Counted from the first letter of the stretch, positions 21,550-33,533 are shown. The stretch is DNA of 64,000 nt from Rosa chinensis (GCF_002994745.2 NC_037093.1:17123555-17187554), one strand, 5' to 3'. A program made the numbers and translations. Notes: a model not told the origin generated them from the sequence alone.

Positions 21550-21955
21550 GGCAGATCTAGGTATGGGGTGGGGAGGACTTAAGTCCGCCCTCCCCAAATT
21601 TTTGAGTTAAAAAAAAAAAAAAACCTAGATATATGATGTATATTTTTTGTTTATATGTATATTTGTTTATCGAAGCCCACCCAAACTCTCGAATTATTTT
21701 AGTCAAACTCCTCTTTGGCTCTCCCATTTTCTCAGTCCATCACAAATTCTCATTCTTCATCTTTTTCTTCTTCCCAAAAATGCCTAAATTCTGGACTAAA
21801 TCCAATATTTGAACACTTGAACTCTCATGTTCTCATCTCTCCACTCTTGCATTCCCACACCTGTGCATAATTGTACTAAAAAATAATAATTTGGGCTTCG
21901 CCCAAAGGAACACATGAATACGTAGCCCTCCCCATTTTCGAATCCTAGATCCGCC
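21550..21955. mobile_element. Inverted-repeat element in HDR intron 1
   Basis: The left end GGCAGATCTAGGTATGGGG (21550) and the complement of the right end, GGCGGATCTAGGATTCG (from 21955), form imperfect inverted repeats of about 30 bp, both continuing into TGGGGAGG. The interior is AT-rich with no protein. A target duplication was not identified. Similar GGCGGATCTAG / GGTGGATCCAG words appear at other places in the window (33.43, 38.87 kb). Confidence 0.6.
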
Positions 21956-22189
21956 ATTGGTCCTCCATTTTTGCGATTGAGTTGAGTTTACCCAACATCA
22001 GGTCTAAACACTACGGTGTTCTTGAAAATTGAGTCGGTGGTGTTCTTGATGTTTCTTCCATCTCAATTCAATTTCAGGGTTATTACCTCTGATTCCTAAT
22101 TTTACTAGTATACCCATTCTAATTAATGTAGATTTCATAGTTTATATACTAGCATGGGCCTTCTATTGGCACTTCTTTTAATTCCATTA

Positions 22190-22334
22190 TTTTTCAACAC
22201 ATTTTTTTGAGAAACAAATTTTATAGGTGATGCTATTGCCAACTTAGGGCATGATCTTGTAAATGGTTCAACTTGGATCAATAGGGTCCCTAGCGAGGCC
22301 TCAAGAGCTTTGCTCTTTGATGTTGTAAATTGCA
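22190..22334 (+). pseudogene. LINE RNase H-like tail fragment, split by the 7.3 kb LTR element
   Basis: The plus strand reads DAIANLGHDLV followed by a W and RVPSEASRALLFDVVNC, resembling the end of plant LINE RNase H (RVT_3) domains. The frame is interrupted by the LTR element at 22335 and seems to resume at 29638. Similarity is short, so the identification is tentative. Confidence 0.4.
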
Positions 22335-25193
22335 TGTCACGCCCCTGATTTTAAACACATGAAAATCGATATATATAACCCCATAATTATATATGCGTGA
22401 ACGTCCAGTCATCAATACAACATACCTGGAATCTTTTTCCCTTTAACTTACACAAATATTGATGCCCTGAACCCTCAAAGTTAATATAAACTCGCTCCAT
22501 AGAGTTATATATTACAATGCTTACGAAATAAATTGTCAACAACAAAATAAAACGTACATGCAACTCAGAGTAACTATACAACGGAAGTCCTTAACAACGG
22601 TAAAGTCACAAAGATAGCTTCCTACCATAAAGCTGCACAGGCGTCACCTCAGCTTCAGCCACGATCTCCTCGACCTGCAGGATTAACCCCTACACCATTC
22701 CATTGAATAGTGCACCGGGTTCCACACAACAAACCCGGTAAGCTTATGAAGCTCGTATGAGTAACTCAAAACCAATTACACAAATTTCGGTCAAACAAGA
22801 CTTCCTCAAGAAATGTTTAACGCCATCCTAACGCACTACGGCGAATTCCAACATCACACTCATTTCCCATTTCCCCCCCCTGGGAGTTTTTGTCATCAAC
22901 ATGACATCAAAGGTGAAGAACAATGAATCACCTTCCTATCCTCACTACAGAGTACAGTTCATAACCGCTATGGCTCTTAATGTAAATCAAACCATCAATC
23001 AATACAATCAAGGAGAAATCAAGGCAATCACATATCAAAACAAGCAAAACAATTCATAGTAACCCCTGCATATAATTTAGTTCAGGAGGTCACACTAAGT
23101 CAAACAACTCAAGACAAAGTAGTCATCGAAGTCCCACACTCTGACGTCTGTAGGTAGCCCCAACCATCACAGCAGTCCTCTCGATATTTGTTAACTTAAT
23201 AACAATTCAGCTCCGCTACTGAGCAGTCATCACACTGATCATCGCACAGATTTCTACCAGTCATCACCTAGATTTGCATCATCCTACTAATCATCACATA
23301 GATTTCAAGGATCATCACATAGATTCACAAAGATATCGCCAATCATCACACAGATAGCGATCATCACAGAGATTCTGCCGGTCATCACATAGATAGCGGT
23401 CATCACATAGATTTCGCTGGTCATCACATAGATAGCGATCATCACATAGATTTCGCTGGTCATCACATAGATAGCGATCATCACATAGATTTCGCTGGTC
23501 ATCACATAGATAGCGATCATCACATAGATTTCGCTGGTCATCACATAGATAGCGATCATCACATAGATTTACAACGAAGCCACTAATACATGAATATATA
23601 TGTATATATATACATCCCATAATATATATATATATACACACATAGTCATCCATCCACACAGAAAACCACTAACACCAACTATAGTCATAGTTAACCTAAT
23701 AACTCCAAGACAATAGGGTAATCATGCTCATAACAAATATCGATCCTGCTCATAACAAATATCGATCCTACTCATAACAAATATCAATCCTACTCATAAC
23801 ACATATCGTGAGATTTACTCACCAAACGATAAAGGTATTTCATTCATTAATGAACCTTGTGAGATTACTCACCTTGAATCTCCCGCTGCGTCTTCAATAC
23901 AGAACAAGACAGCCAATCCACAAAATAGCCGTCCGAGGAGTACTACGTCACGTACCTAAGGAATTACAACTCTCATTCAGTCAACGAATCACAAGGGATA
24001 ACGTTCGAAACCCTAAATCGAACCAAAATTCCCAAGGTGACGCCAAATGAGGCGAAACCACATCCGAGACCTCCCAAAGTCCTCGGAATACGTCCACGAT
24101 CGATGTGACCAAACCACAAGTCGATCGGACGCTCAAATCCTCAAGGATCGAATAAATCGATCGGTATGAAACTGCAAAAATCATAACAATTCCATACGAA
24201 CTCCAAAATTTGCATATTATATATCGAAACGCTCGTATCAACGAGTAGAACATATATAATACCAAAACCAATTCCTTAAGTGGCCGGAACACCGCCGGAA
24301 CGCCACCACAGACGGTGGTGCACCGCCGCCGGCCAAAAACACATTATTTCACAAAACTCCCAACATCAAAAAGCTTCATCTAAGCATGCTTGTGAATTCT
24401 CATAACTGGATCGAAGTCAGAAAACAAGCCTAAGGGATCGAAAACTACCTCACAAGCCGTGAACAGTGATCCAATCCGAGTTGATCGAAGTTTCACGTGA
24501 ATCGATCCAAACAACCACCAAGGATCGATCAACGAGGCCGCTCTGAGCTCAACCAAGGAATCGTTGAAGCCATGAAGTCGCCGGAGTTGTGTTTTCCGGC
24601 CGGGTCCGAAAACACCAACCTGCACCGCCTTCTACCGCCGCTACCACCGAGAATCAGCGCTAGAGAACACCACAGGGACCACCAGACGGCGGAGACGATC
24701 CTGTCTGGAAAATTTCGTCGCCGGAGATGGCCGGAGCTCGCCGGAAACGTCGGGTCGGATCGACCGAGTCCGGGTCGGGTCAGTCGAAAAACTTCGACTC
24801 TGAAGACGCGGACGAGAGAGAAGAGAGAGAGAGTGTGGTTTCCGGAAAAAGGAAAGTGGAAAAATGAATATATTTTTCTGATTTTTCCTATATATACTAA
24901 AATGGAAACTTCTTCCGCTAGCCATAACTTTCTCATACGAACTCCGATTCTCGCGTTCCACATGTCCACGAACTCGTATCGACGCGCTCTACAACTTTCG
25001 TGAAGGAAGTTTTCGGAGAATCCCAACGAATAAAAAGTCAACCTTTGGCAACCCCCCTAAAACCATATTCTTCAATTAATTATTCGCCCGAAACACTTCC
25101 GCTCCATCCACGAGCCACGAAACCGTCCAATAGTTATAAAATTAATTCTGGAAAAATCCTCAGAAAATAATTATGAATTTCCGGGGCATCACA
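22335..25193 (-). repeat. 3' LTR of the non-autonomous element (2,859 bp)
   Basis: This is the full-length LTR copy. A TATA-like TATATAGG on the minus strand lies at about 24889-24898. The GC-richer part 24500-24830, with several Pro/Arg-rich open frames on both strands, shows no known protein and is best read as U5/R sequence. A minisatellite lies at 23226-23575. Confidence 0.85.
23226..23575. repeat. Minisatellite inside the LTR
   Basis: GATCATCACATAGATTTCGCTG and GTCATCACATAGATAGC alternate about every 37-38 bp. On the minus strand this opens a frame with repeated LCDDRYLCDD words, but the low complexity and the missing counterpart in other copies argue against a protein. A shorter version with fewer units is in the other LTR (28690-28960). 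Confidence 0.8.
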
Positions 25194-27798
25194 TTCTACC
25201 CCCCTTAAAGAAATTTCGTCCCGAAATTTACACGCACCAATCCCACAAGTGCGCATAAACCAAGCTCAAATCCAATTTTCATTCTCAGCAAGAATTCCTT
25301 CATTTCAAAGTACAACTTCCTCGATCAATAGTGGATATAGGTACCTCACCTAGTATCACAACAATAGGAATCGTTACCACACCGCTTGGTGGTAACCCAA
25401 TAATTTCATGAATTCCCGTCCTCGTACCCTACCCACTAAAACTCTTGTGATTGCAACACTACACACAGATCACACAAAAGTCCAGAATCCTGTTATCACA
25501 ACAGTATCTGCACCACTCAACGATGATGTAACCCTTACGTTACAAGAATTGAAAATGAAACCGTCAATTCAATTCAATTCGACCAAGGCCTATGCATCAC
25601 AACATGCCACACTCAAAAGTCTAGCTATAGACAACAGACAAAACTCAACACAACACAACACATTATTCTAGCACACAAGCAGAATTAGATAAGGTACTTT
25701 CTTATCCGCACACACATCAGCTTGAGGAAACCATGCAACCATGATTCCATCTAGCACTCCATAACCTTTCCATCTAAAGGAAAACATAAATCACCGCTGT
25801 GACAATGTTCTATTTGCTAACTTAACCATCAAGAAGCAAATCAAGTCCCATCTAGACAATAAAGGAAGAATACTCTCGGAATTCTCCTATAATTACATAC
25901 TTATGAGTCTCCAGCAACCTCGACCGTTACTCCCATAAACTATCCTGGCAGACAGACAAGAACTCTGACTGACATCGTAACCACTCGTCCGGCCAAGGAC
26001 GTGATTACCTATTTCCTGCCTTGATCACCGTCTGCGATCAGTCACCGTCTATGACTCAATATATCACCATCTGGGATCAGTCACCATCTGTGATTCAATA
26101 TATCACCATCTGTGATCAGTCACCTTCTATGACTCAATATATATCACCATCTGTGATCAGTCACCTTCTGTGACTCAATATCTATCACCATCTGTGATCA
26201 GTCACCATCTGTGACTCAATATATATCACCATCTGTGATCAGTCACCTTCTGTGACTCAATATCTATCACCATCTGTGATCAGTCACCATCTGTGACCTC
26301 AATATATCACCATCTGTGATCAGTCACCATCTGTGACTCAATATCGATCACCATCTGTGATCAGTCACCATCTGTGACTCAATATATATCACCATCTGTG
26401 ATCAGTCACCTTCTGTGACTCAATATCTATCACCATCTGTGATCAGTCACCATCTGTGACTCAATATATATCACCATCTGTGATCAGTCACCTTCTGTGA
26501 CTCAATATCTATCACCATCTGTGATCAGTCACCATCTGTGATCAGTCACCATCTGTGACTCAATATCGATCACCATCTGTGATCAGTCACCATCTGTGAC
26601 TCAATATATATCACCATCTGTGATCAGTCACCATCTGTGACTCAATATATCACCATCTGTGATCAGTCACCATCTGTGACTCAATATATCACCATCTGTG
26701 ATCAGTCACCATCTGTGACTCAATATCGATCACCATCTGTGATCAGTCACCATCTGTGACTCAATATATATCACCATCTGTGATCAGTCACCATCTGTGA
26801 CTCAATATATCACCATCTGTGATCAGTCACCTTCTGTGACTCAATATCTATCACCATCTGTGATCAGTCACCATCTGTGACTCAATATATATCACCATCT
26901 GTGATCAGTCACCTTCTGTGACTCAATATCTATCACCATCTGTGATCAGTCACCATCTGTGACCTCAATATATCACCATCTGTGATCAGTCACCATCTGT
27001 GACTCAATATCGATCACCATCTGTGATCAGTCACCATCTGTGACTCAATATATATCACCATCTGTGATCAGTCACCATCTGTGACTCAATATATCACCAT
27101 CTGTGATCAGTCACCATCTGTGACTCAATATATCACCATCTGTGATCAGTCACCATCTGTGACTCAATATCGATCACCATCTGTGATCAGTCACCATCTG
27201 TGACTCAATATATATCACCATCTGTGATCAGTCACCATCTGTGACTCAATATATCACCATCTGTGATCAGTCACCATCTGTGACGCAATATATCACCATC
27301 TGTGATCAGTCACCATCTGTGACTCAATATATCACCATCTGTGATCAGTCACCGTAACTTAGACACGATATACACATAGCTCACACTTACGGTCATCAAT
27401 TCCCTAATCTTCCATATCGTGCCTACATAAGTCAACTGGTGACTACATCCTCATGCTTAGATTCTCAACTAGCATTCCATTACACAAATTAAACCAACAA
27501 TCAATCAAATCAACCACACACTACGTCAGAAGATACAATTCTATCCCCTACGTAAACAAGAGTTAAATCTAAAGGTCCTCATTCCTCAAAAGACTATAAC
27601 TCCTAGAAGCTACCTTAAGCTCCTACAACTTATTCACTGAGCCAACACTACCCTGAAGATTCACATTCCAACACTCATTGCATACCCAATGACTATATCA
27701 ATACCGAAGAGCATCAGATGGGGATCCGCTGCAGACGGGCCATCACTCGAGGAGTATTGATTGTCACCAAATATGCACCTTACGCTCTGATACCAAAC
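25194..27798 (-). other. Internal region of the non-autonomous element without coding capacity
   Basis: It lies between the polypurine tract (left) and the tRNA-Met primer site (right). No gag, protease, RT or integrase words exist on either strand. The longest open frames (for example 25408-25671) show no similarity to known families. The right half is a tandem array. Confidence 0.75.
26028..27352. repeat. Satellite-like tandem array, unit about 39-41 bp, more than 30 copies
   Basis: The unit is ATCACCATCTGTGATCAG followed by TCACCATCTGTGACTCAATAT, with AT, CG or CT inserted before the next unit. Each unit holds two TCACCATCTGTGA dyads (TCAC...GTGA). CATCTG alternates with CTTCTG. A rarer variant, GTGACCTCAATATATC, appears at about 26292 and again about 665 bp later, so segments of several units have been duplicated as blocks. 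The leftmost units (26020-26130) are more diverged (TCTATGACTC, CTGGGATC). Confidence 0.92.
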
Positions 27799-29632
27799 TG
27801 TCACGCCCCTGATTTTAAACACATGAAAATCGATATATATAACCCCATAATTATATATGCGTGAACGTCCAGTCATCAATACAACATACCTGGAATCTTT
27901 TTCCCTTTAACTTACACAAATATTGATGCCCTGAACCCTCAAAGTTAATATAAACTCGCTCCATAGAGTTATATATCACAATGCTTACGAAATAAATTGT
28001 CAACAACAAAATAAAACGTAAATGCAACTCAGAGTAACTATACAACGGAAGTCCTTAACAACGGTAAAGTCACAAAGATAGCTTCCTACCATAAAGCTGC
28101 ACAGGCGTCACCTCAGCTTCAGCCACGATCTCCTCGACCTGCAGGATTAACCCCTACACCATTCCATTGAATAGTGCACCGGGTTCCACACAACAAACCC
28201 GGTAAGCTTATGAAGCTCGTATGAGTAACTCAAAACCAATTACACAAATTTCGGTCAAACAAGACTTTCTCAAGAAATGTTTAACGTCATCCTAACGCAC
28301 TACGGCGAATTCCAACATCACACTCATTTCCCATTTCCCCCCCCTGGGAGTTTTTGTCATCAACATGACATCAAAGGTGAAGAACAATGAATCACCTTCC
28401 TATCCTCACTACAGAGTACAGTTCATAACCGCTATGGCTCTTAATGTAAATCAAACCATCAATCAATACAATCAAGGAGAAATCAAGGCAATCACATATC
28501 AAAACAAGCAAAACAATTCATAGTAACCCCTGCATATAATTTAGTTCAGGAGGTCACACTAAGTCAAACAACTCAAGACAAAGTAGTCATCGAAGTCCCA
28601 CACTCTGACGTCTGTAGGTAGCCCCAACCATCACAGTAGTCCTCTCGATCTTTGTTAACTTAATAACAATTCAGCTCCGCTACTGAGCAGTCATCACACT
28701 GATCATCGCACAGATTTCTACCAGTCATCACCTAGATTTGCATCATCCTACTAATCATCACATAGATTTCAAGGATCATCACATAGATTCACAAAGATAT
28801 CGCCAATCATCACACAGATAGCGATCATCACAGAGATTCTGCCGGTCATCACATAGATAGCGGTCATCACATAGATTTCGCTGGTCATCACATAGATAGC
28901 GATCATCACATAGATTTCGCTGGTCATCACATAGATAGCGATCATCACATAGATTTACAACGAAGCCACTAATACATGAATATATATGTATATATATACA
29001 TCCCATAATATATATATATACACACATAGATAGCGATCATCACATAGATTTACAACGAAGCCACTAATACATGAATATATATGTATATATATACATCCCA
29101 TAATATATATATATATACACACATAGTCATCCATCCACACAGAAAACCACTAACACCAACTATAGTCATAGTTAACCTAATAACTCCAAGACAATAGGGT
29201 AATCATGCTCATAACAAATATCGATCCTGCTCATAACAAATATCGATCCTACGAGAGAGAAGAGAGAGAGAGTGTGGTTTCCGGAAAAAGGAAAGTGGAA
29301 AAATGAATATATTTTTCTGATTTTTCCTATATATACTAAAATGGAAACTTCTTCCGCTAGCCATAACTTCCTCATACGAACTCCGATTCTCGCGTTCCAC
29401 ATGTCCACAAACTCGTATCGACGCGCTCTACAACTTTCGTGAAGGAAGTTTTCGGAGAATCCCAACGAATAAAAAGTCAACCTTTGGCAACCCCCCTAAA
29501 ACCATATTCTTCAATTAATTATTCGCCCGAAACACTTCCGCTCCATCCACGAGCCACGAAACCGTCCAATAGTTATAAAATTAATTCTGGAAAAATCCTC
29601 AGAAAATAATTATGAATTTCCGGGGCATCACA
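27799..29632 (-). repeat. 5' LTR of the non-autonomous element (1,834 bp, internally deleted)
   Basis: It is nearly identical to the other LTR at both ends but lacks the equivalent of 23772-24813 (about 1,042 bp). The junction shows a 2-base AC microhomology. It also carries a local tandem duplication of about 90-100 bp (28940-29120, around ACATGAATATATATGTATAT). Confidence 0.85.
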
Positions 29633-29714
29633 TTGCAGATGCTCAAGAGGCTTCCAAATATAATTTATAGTCTTTTCGTATCAAGAAAAATACTAGCATA
29701 GGCCTACACACGCT

Positions 29715-30190
29715 TAGGGCTGTCACTGGGTCTGTTCAAATCCGTAATAGATTTTACCAACTTCAAAACCAAATCTTTCAGTTTCGAAATTGAGCTACCA
29801 ATTACCAACCAAATTTTTTTTGGTATTTAGTTATAGCTATCAAATTCTGTATTTCGGTTCTCGGTATTACCAACTCTATAATGATCTTTTACCAAATTAC
29901 TTAAAATACAAGTATTATTAATTAATCTAGTATTAGTAGTAATGTTAATATTGTATGTTATGAAAATAATTATGTTTATATATCTAAATATACATGTATA
30001 TGTATTGAAAACTAGAGTATATATACGTAGTATTAGTATTTAGATAATAGGTAAATTCGTTATTTACCAAAACTAAATTAATTTTTTTGGTAATATTCAG
30101 TTTCGATTATCAAAAAATTGGTTTACCAAACTTAAAATATCAGTTTGTATCCGATAGGCTTGATAATTACCAAACCAAATGGCAGCCCCA
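29715..30190. mobile_element. hAT-type MITE in HDR intron 1
   Basis: The termini are TAGGGCTGTCA (29715) and TGGCAGCCCCA (ending 30190), inverted with two mismatches. The flanking 8-mers are CACACGCT (29707-29714) and CACAAGCT (30191-30198), one mismatch apart. The interior is AT-rich with TTACCAA words and no transposase. It shares TIR wording with the 20.04 kb element but not its interior. Confidence 0.82.
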
Positions 30191-30198
30191 CACAAGCT

Positions 30199-31151
30199 GT
30201 GTATAGGGAGTTTTTTTCTTTCATATTTTTATTTTATTTTTTAAAGAGTTTGTGGGAAGATAGTTAAACATAGCGAGAGTTTCCTCATGGTCTATGTTTC
30301 CACAATTCCACTACATTTATTTTATTTTTGTTTTTATTTTTTGTTTTGTAAATTGACCTTATTATTCCTATTGGTCATTTCTAATTCAAAGTCTTTTAAT
30401 GGATAAAAGGTGAATTGGTACAAAAATTTAGTTATGGAGAATTGGAGAGCAAACTCTTTTATTAATTTATTATGGTATATTTACGTTTAAATATTCTATT
30501 TCCAAATATGCTATTACATTAGAATGATTATCTATTTATTATTTTTTTTATAATTATATTTATCATATATATAGTTTATTTTCTAATATATCCTAGCGTA
30601 CGACATATCATAGAAACTAGCGCATCGCATACCTGTACCGTAAGAAACCGCAATCCAGGTAACACATTGATATAGGCTACGAACATATATACGAAACTGA
30701 TCTACATGAAGATCGAATAACTTGTGCAGTTCGTTGTGCATGTATTTGGCCCAGACAATAGGAGCATGCAAGTTTGGTATTCTTGTTGTTGCAATTGAAA
30801 AGGGTACGTGTTGCTACATGAAAAGCCACCTGCAGTCCGACCGGCCAATCGAATGAGGTCAAACTAGTCTGTGGTCAAACGGTCTACATATCCCCTGTTT
30901 CTTCTTCTCAATTTACGCTTTTCCTTTTATCATGGAATAAAAGGGATTTTTCATTCTGAAAAAAATCCCCACTTCTACCCACTCCCGTGTGGAGATTTGA
31001 ATACATAAACTCCACAGTGTCCGATATTTCATATATACTGATATTGCACAGCTCATCGGTAAATATATTATTTCAATGCTTTCTATATTTATTATTATTA
31101 AGAAAATAGGGTTTTGTTAGTCAAAATTGAAAAAAATGTACCAAAACAACT
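30199..31151. other. HDR intron 1 sequence, AT-rich, nothing recognised
   Basis: No protein or RNA gene is supported. Short open frames at 30583-30862 on the minus strand show no similarity that I recognise. Confidence 0.4.
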
Positions 31152-31160
31152 TTGAAATAA

Positions 31161-31993
31161 GAGTTTTTTTATTGGAACCTCCAAATTTACTCACTTGACC
31201 TCTATGTTTTTTACACCTCCTATCAAATTTTTAAATACGAAATTTACTCATTAAACCTCACTAAAGTTCCTCAAATAACCTCACTCATATAATTTACAAA
31301 CAAACTAAGATCTTTATAACTTAGTCATTTCAATGATTTAATTACTCTATAATTACATCTTCATTCCTTAATCAGACAACATAAATCTCTTATCCAATAA
31401 AAAAAAATCAAACACAAGGTATTGAGTTTTAAAAATTAATAAAAATAAAATAGCATGAACTATTATGTGATTTTTTTATTTACTCTTTCTTTTTTAGCTG
31501 TGCAAAAAAAAAACAGATTAATCATTTTTACTTAATGTTTCTCTATTTTCTGTACCTCATGATTAATTATTTAAATATTTATTTATTTATTTTTATTTGC
31601 TAGCTCTATTTTTTTTTCTTCTTTTTGCAAATATAATGGATAGATTTAGATTTAGGTCATAATACAATTTATTTTGTTCACCCTGACCAATATGCGTTCA
31701 ATATGCATATCATACATTTTTATCTTAATCATAGTTTTATTTCTTATTAAATATATATGAATGCTTTAATGAGTATGTAGTGAAATTGGAAAATGAAAAT
31801 AGATAGGGAAAATAATAAAGAATGCAATATAATATTATTGAATTGGAAAGTCTAGAGAAAATAAATATAACAATTTTTTTGGTATAATTATTGTCCTTAA
31901 TAGTCATTTTATAATAGGTTATATATGTCATTTAATAATTCATAATAGAGTGAGGTCAAGTGAGCAGATTTGGAGGTCCCAATAGAAACTCTC
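31161..31993. mobile_element. Mutator-type MITE with perfect 9-bp TSD
   Basis: TTGAAATAA is present at 31152-31160 and again at 31994-32002, the 9-bp target duplication typical of Mutator-like elements. The terminal inverted repeats align without gaps for about 40 bp: GAGTTTTTTTATTGGAACC at the left and, as complement of the right end, GAGAGTTTCTATTGGGACC, both followed by TCCAAATYTRCTCACTTGAC. The 833-bp interior is AT-rich and has no transposase. Confidence 0.88.
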
Positions 31994-32002
31994 TTGAAAT
32001 AA

Positions 32003-33177
32003 TAAATTTTAGTATTCATAAAATATATAAGAATAATATAGTCGAATTACAAAAGAAATAGAAAAAAAAGAAAAGAAAAAAAAATGGTGAACAGATAAGT
32101 ACATAGGAAATACTACCCATGAAAAACTTTTGCAGATAGTAACTACCCACTACCTGCAGATAACTTTTTCTTAAATAATTTTGCAGGAAAATTACAGTAG
32201 AAGTTTTTTTCTTACACATGCACAACATGTGGTTGTAAACTAGTGTATTTCAATTTTTTTGTTCTGGTTTCTTGTTTATATATTCATTGTTCAATAATAA
32301 TAATAATAAACTACGTCTATGAGAGTTGAATCGGAAGAGTTTATACCTAAGGAGGAGTAGGAGGAGAAATTTGCAGCTTGGGGGCTGTTTTCTTGTATTT
32401 TATTAGGGTTGAAATTTGAAAGATGCTACATATATGCACATCATAGGAAAAAAAAAACTTATTCAATTTGCTTAGACTAGTTAATAGTTTTTTCTATTTC
32501 GAATATCAATTTAATTATTATATTTATACTATTTATAATTATTAAACATTTAAAAAAGCACTCCGTGCTTGCCAATTTGCTTTTATAAAACAAATTTAAA
32601 AATTAAAATTTTTAAGGAAATTAAACAAAAAGAAAAAAAATTGAAAGCAGCAAAATACCATTGACGGTTACAAACGTGGGTTTTTTTCCCCTTATTTTTG
32701 TTGGTAATTTCTTGAAAAGAAAATACTAATTTTGTTTATTTACTATTTTAGCCTTGTAATACCATTTTTATTTTTTAAACAATTCAGTCAATGAAGGGCA
32801 TAATATGAGTTTCAAAAATTTAACCATCATTCCCAACAATTTGCCTTATATAATAGATATTTTGCCTCACCTCGGACAAAAGATTTTAGCTCCACCTTTT
32901 CACAGCAGATAAGAAATTATAATTATCAAGGGACCAATAAGTCATTTCATATATTTTAATTTAAATTTAAAAATATTATAAGTTGTTATAATTTCAGTCT
33001 TTAAATATAATATATGTGATCGAGATTAACTTGTTCCCCAAATTGTCTCTTAGGTGAGCATGATTGTTGTAAGTATTCTATAATTTGGTCTACAATAATG
33101 AAAGAAGATTCATTTTATGTAGTATAAATATTAATGAGTAATTTACTAAGTGAATGATTTTATTTTCAATTTTTGAG
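32003..33177. other. HDR intron 1, 3' portion, AT-rich
   Basis: No gene is seen. It contains homopurine and homopyrimidine runs (about 32050-32085) and ends with the acceptor TTTTTGAG at 33177, immediately before HDR exon 2. Confidence 0.5.
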
Positions 33178-33410
33178 GTGATATAATCAAGACGTTGAAG
33201 GAGAATGAGTTCAAGTACACATGGGGAAACGTGACTGTGAAACTTGCTGAGGCCAACGGGTTCTGTTGGGGAGTTGAGCGGGCGGTGCAAATTGCTTACG
33301 AAGCTAGAAAGCAATTTCCTGATGAAAGGATTTGGATTACCAACCAGATCATCCATAATCCAACGGTGAATAAGGTCATAATTTTTTTTTTTTTTGCCTA
33401 TTTTTCAATA

Positions 33411-33533
33411 AATGTAGTTAATAGTGATCAAAGGTGGATCCAGAAATTTTTTTTTTTAAAGTCGAGTAAGACTAAGATTTGAAACTATTATCCAGTTTGG
33501 AAAGAAAAAGACATAACAAAAAGCAATGACAAT
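33411..33533. repeat. Left copy of a ~122-bp direct repeat flanking copia element 2
   Basis: It runs from AATGTAGTTAATAGTGATC to AAGCAATGACAAT. The same sequence, with a few differences, is at 38843-38964 on the other side of the copia element. Both contain GGTGGATCCAGAA followed by a T-run. Confidence 0.85.

Larger units (their letters stand above)
22335..29632 (-). mobile_element. Large non-autonomous LTR retrotransposon (LARD-type) with perfect 5-bp TSD
   Basis: TTGCA flanks it on both sides (22330-22334 and 29633-29637). On the minus strand the LTRs begin TGTGATGCCCCGG and end GGGGCGTGACA. The 5' LTR is 27799-29632 and the 3' LTR 22335-25193. The primer site TGGTATCAGAGC (27784-27795 on the plus strand), complementary to initiator tRNA-Met, follows the 5' LTR. 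A purine tract AAGGGGGGTAGAA precedes the 3' LTR (25194-25206). The 2.6 kb internal region encodes no gag or pol and is half filled by a tandem array. It must have moved using proteins of another element. It sits in HDR intron 1, opposite to HDR transcription. Confidence 0.92.

Noticed and set aside
23305..23659. Long minus-strand frames with repeated LCDDRYLCDD, possible repeat protein
   Set aside because: They arise from a minisatellite whose unit happens to stay open in two frames. The other LTR has different copy number and no conserved start or end.
24497..25041. Overlapping 168-170 codon frames on both strands
   Set aside because: They lie within LTR U5/R sequence, have no known domain, and the second LTR lacks most of the region.
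26028..27352. Regularly spaced repeats resembling a CRISPR array
   Set aside because: Units are contiguous without unique spacers, contain internal dyads and lie inside a plant LTR retrotransposon; there are no cas genes.
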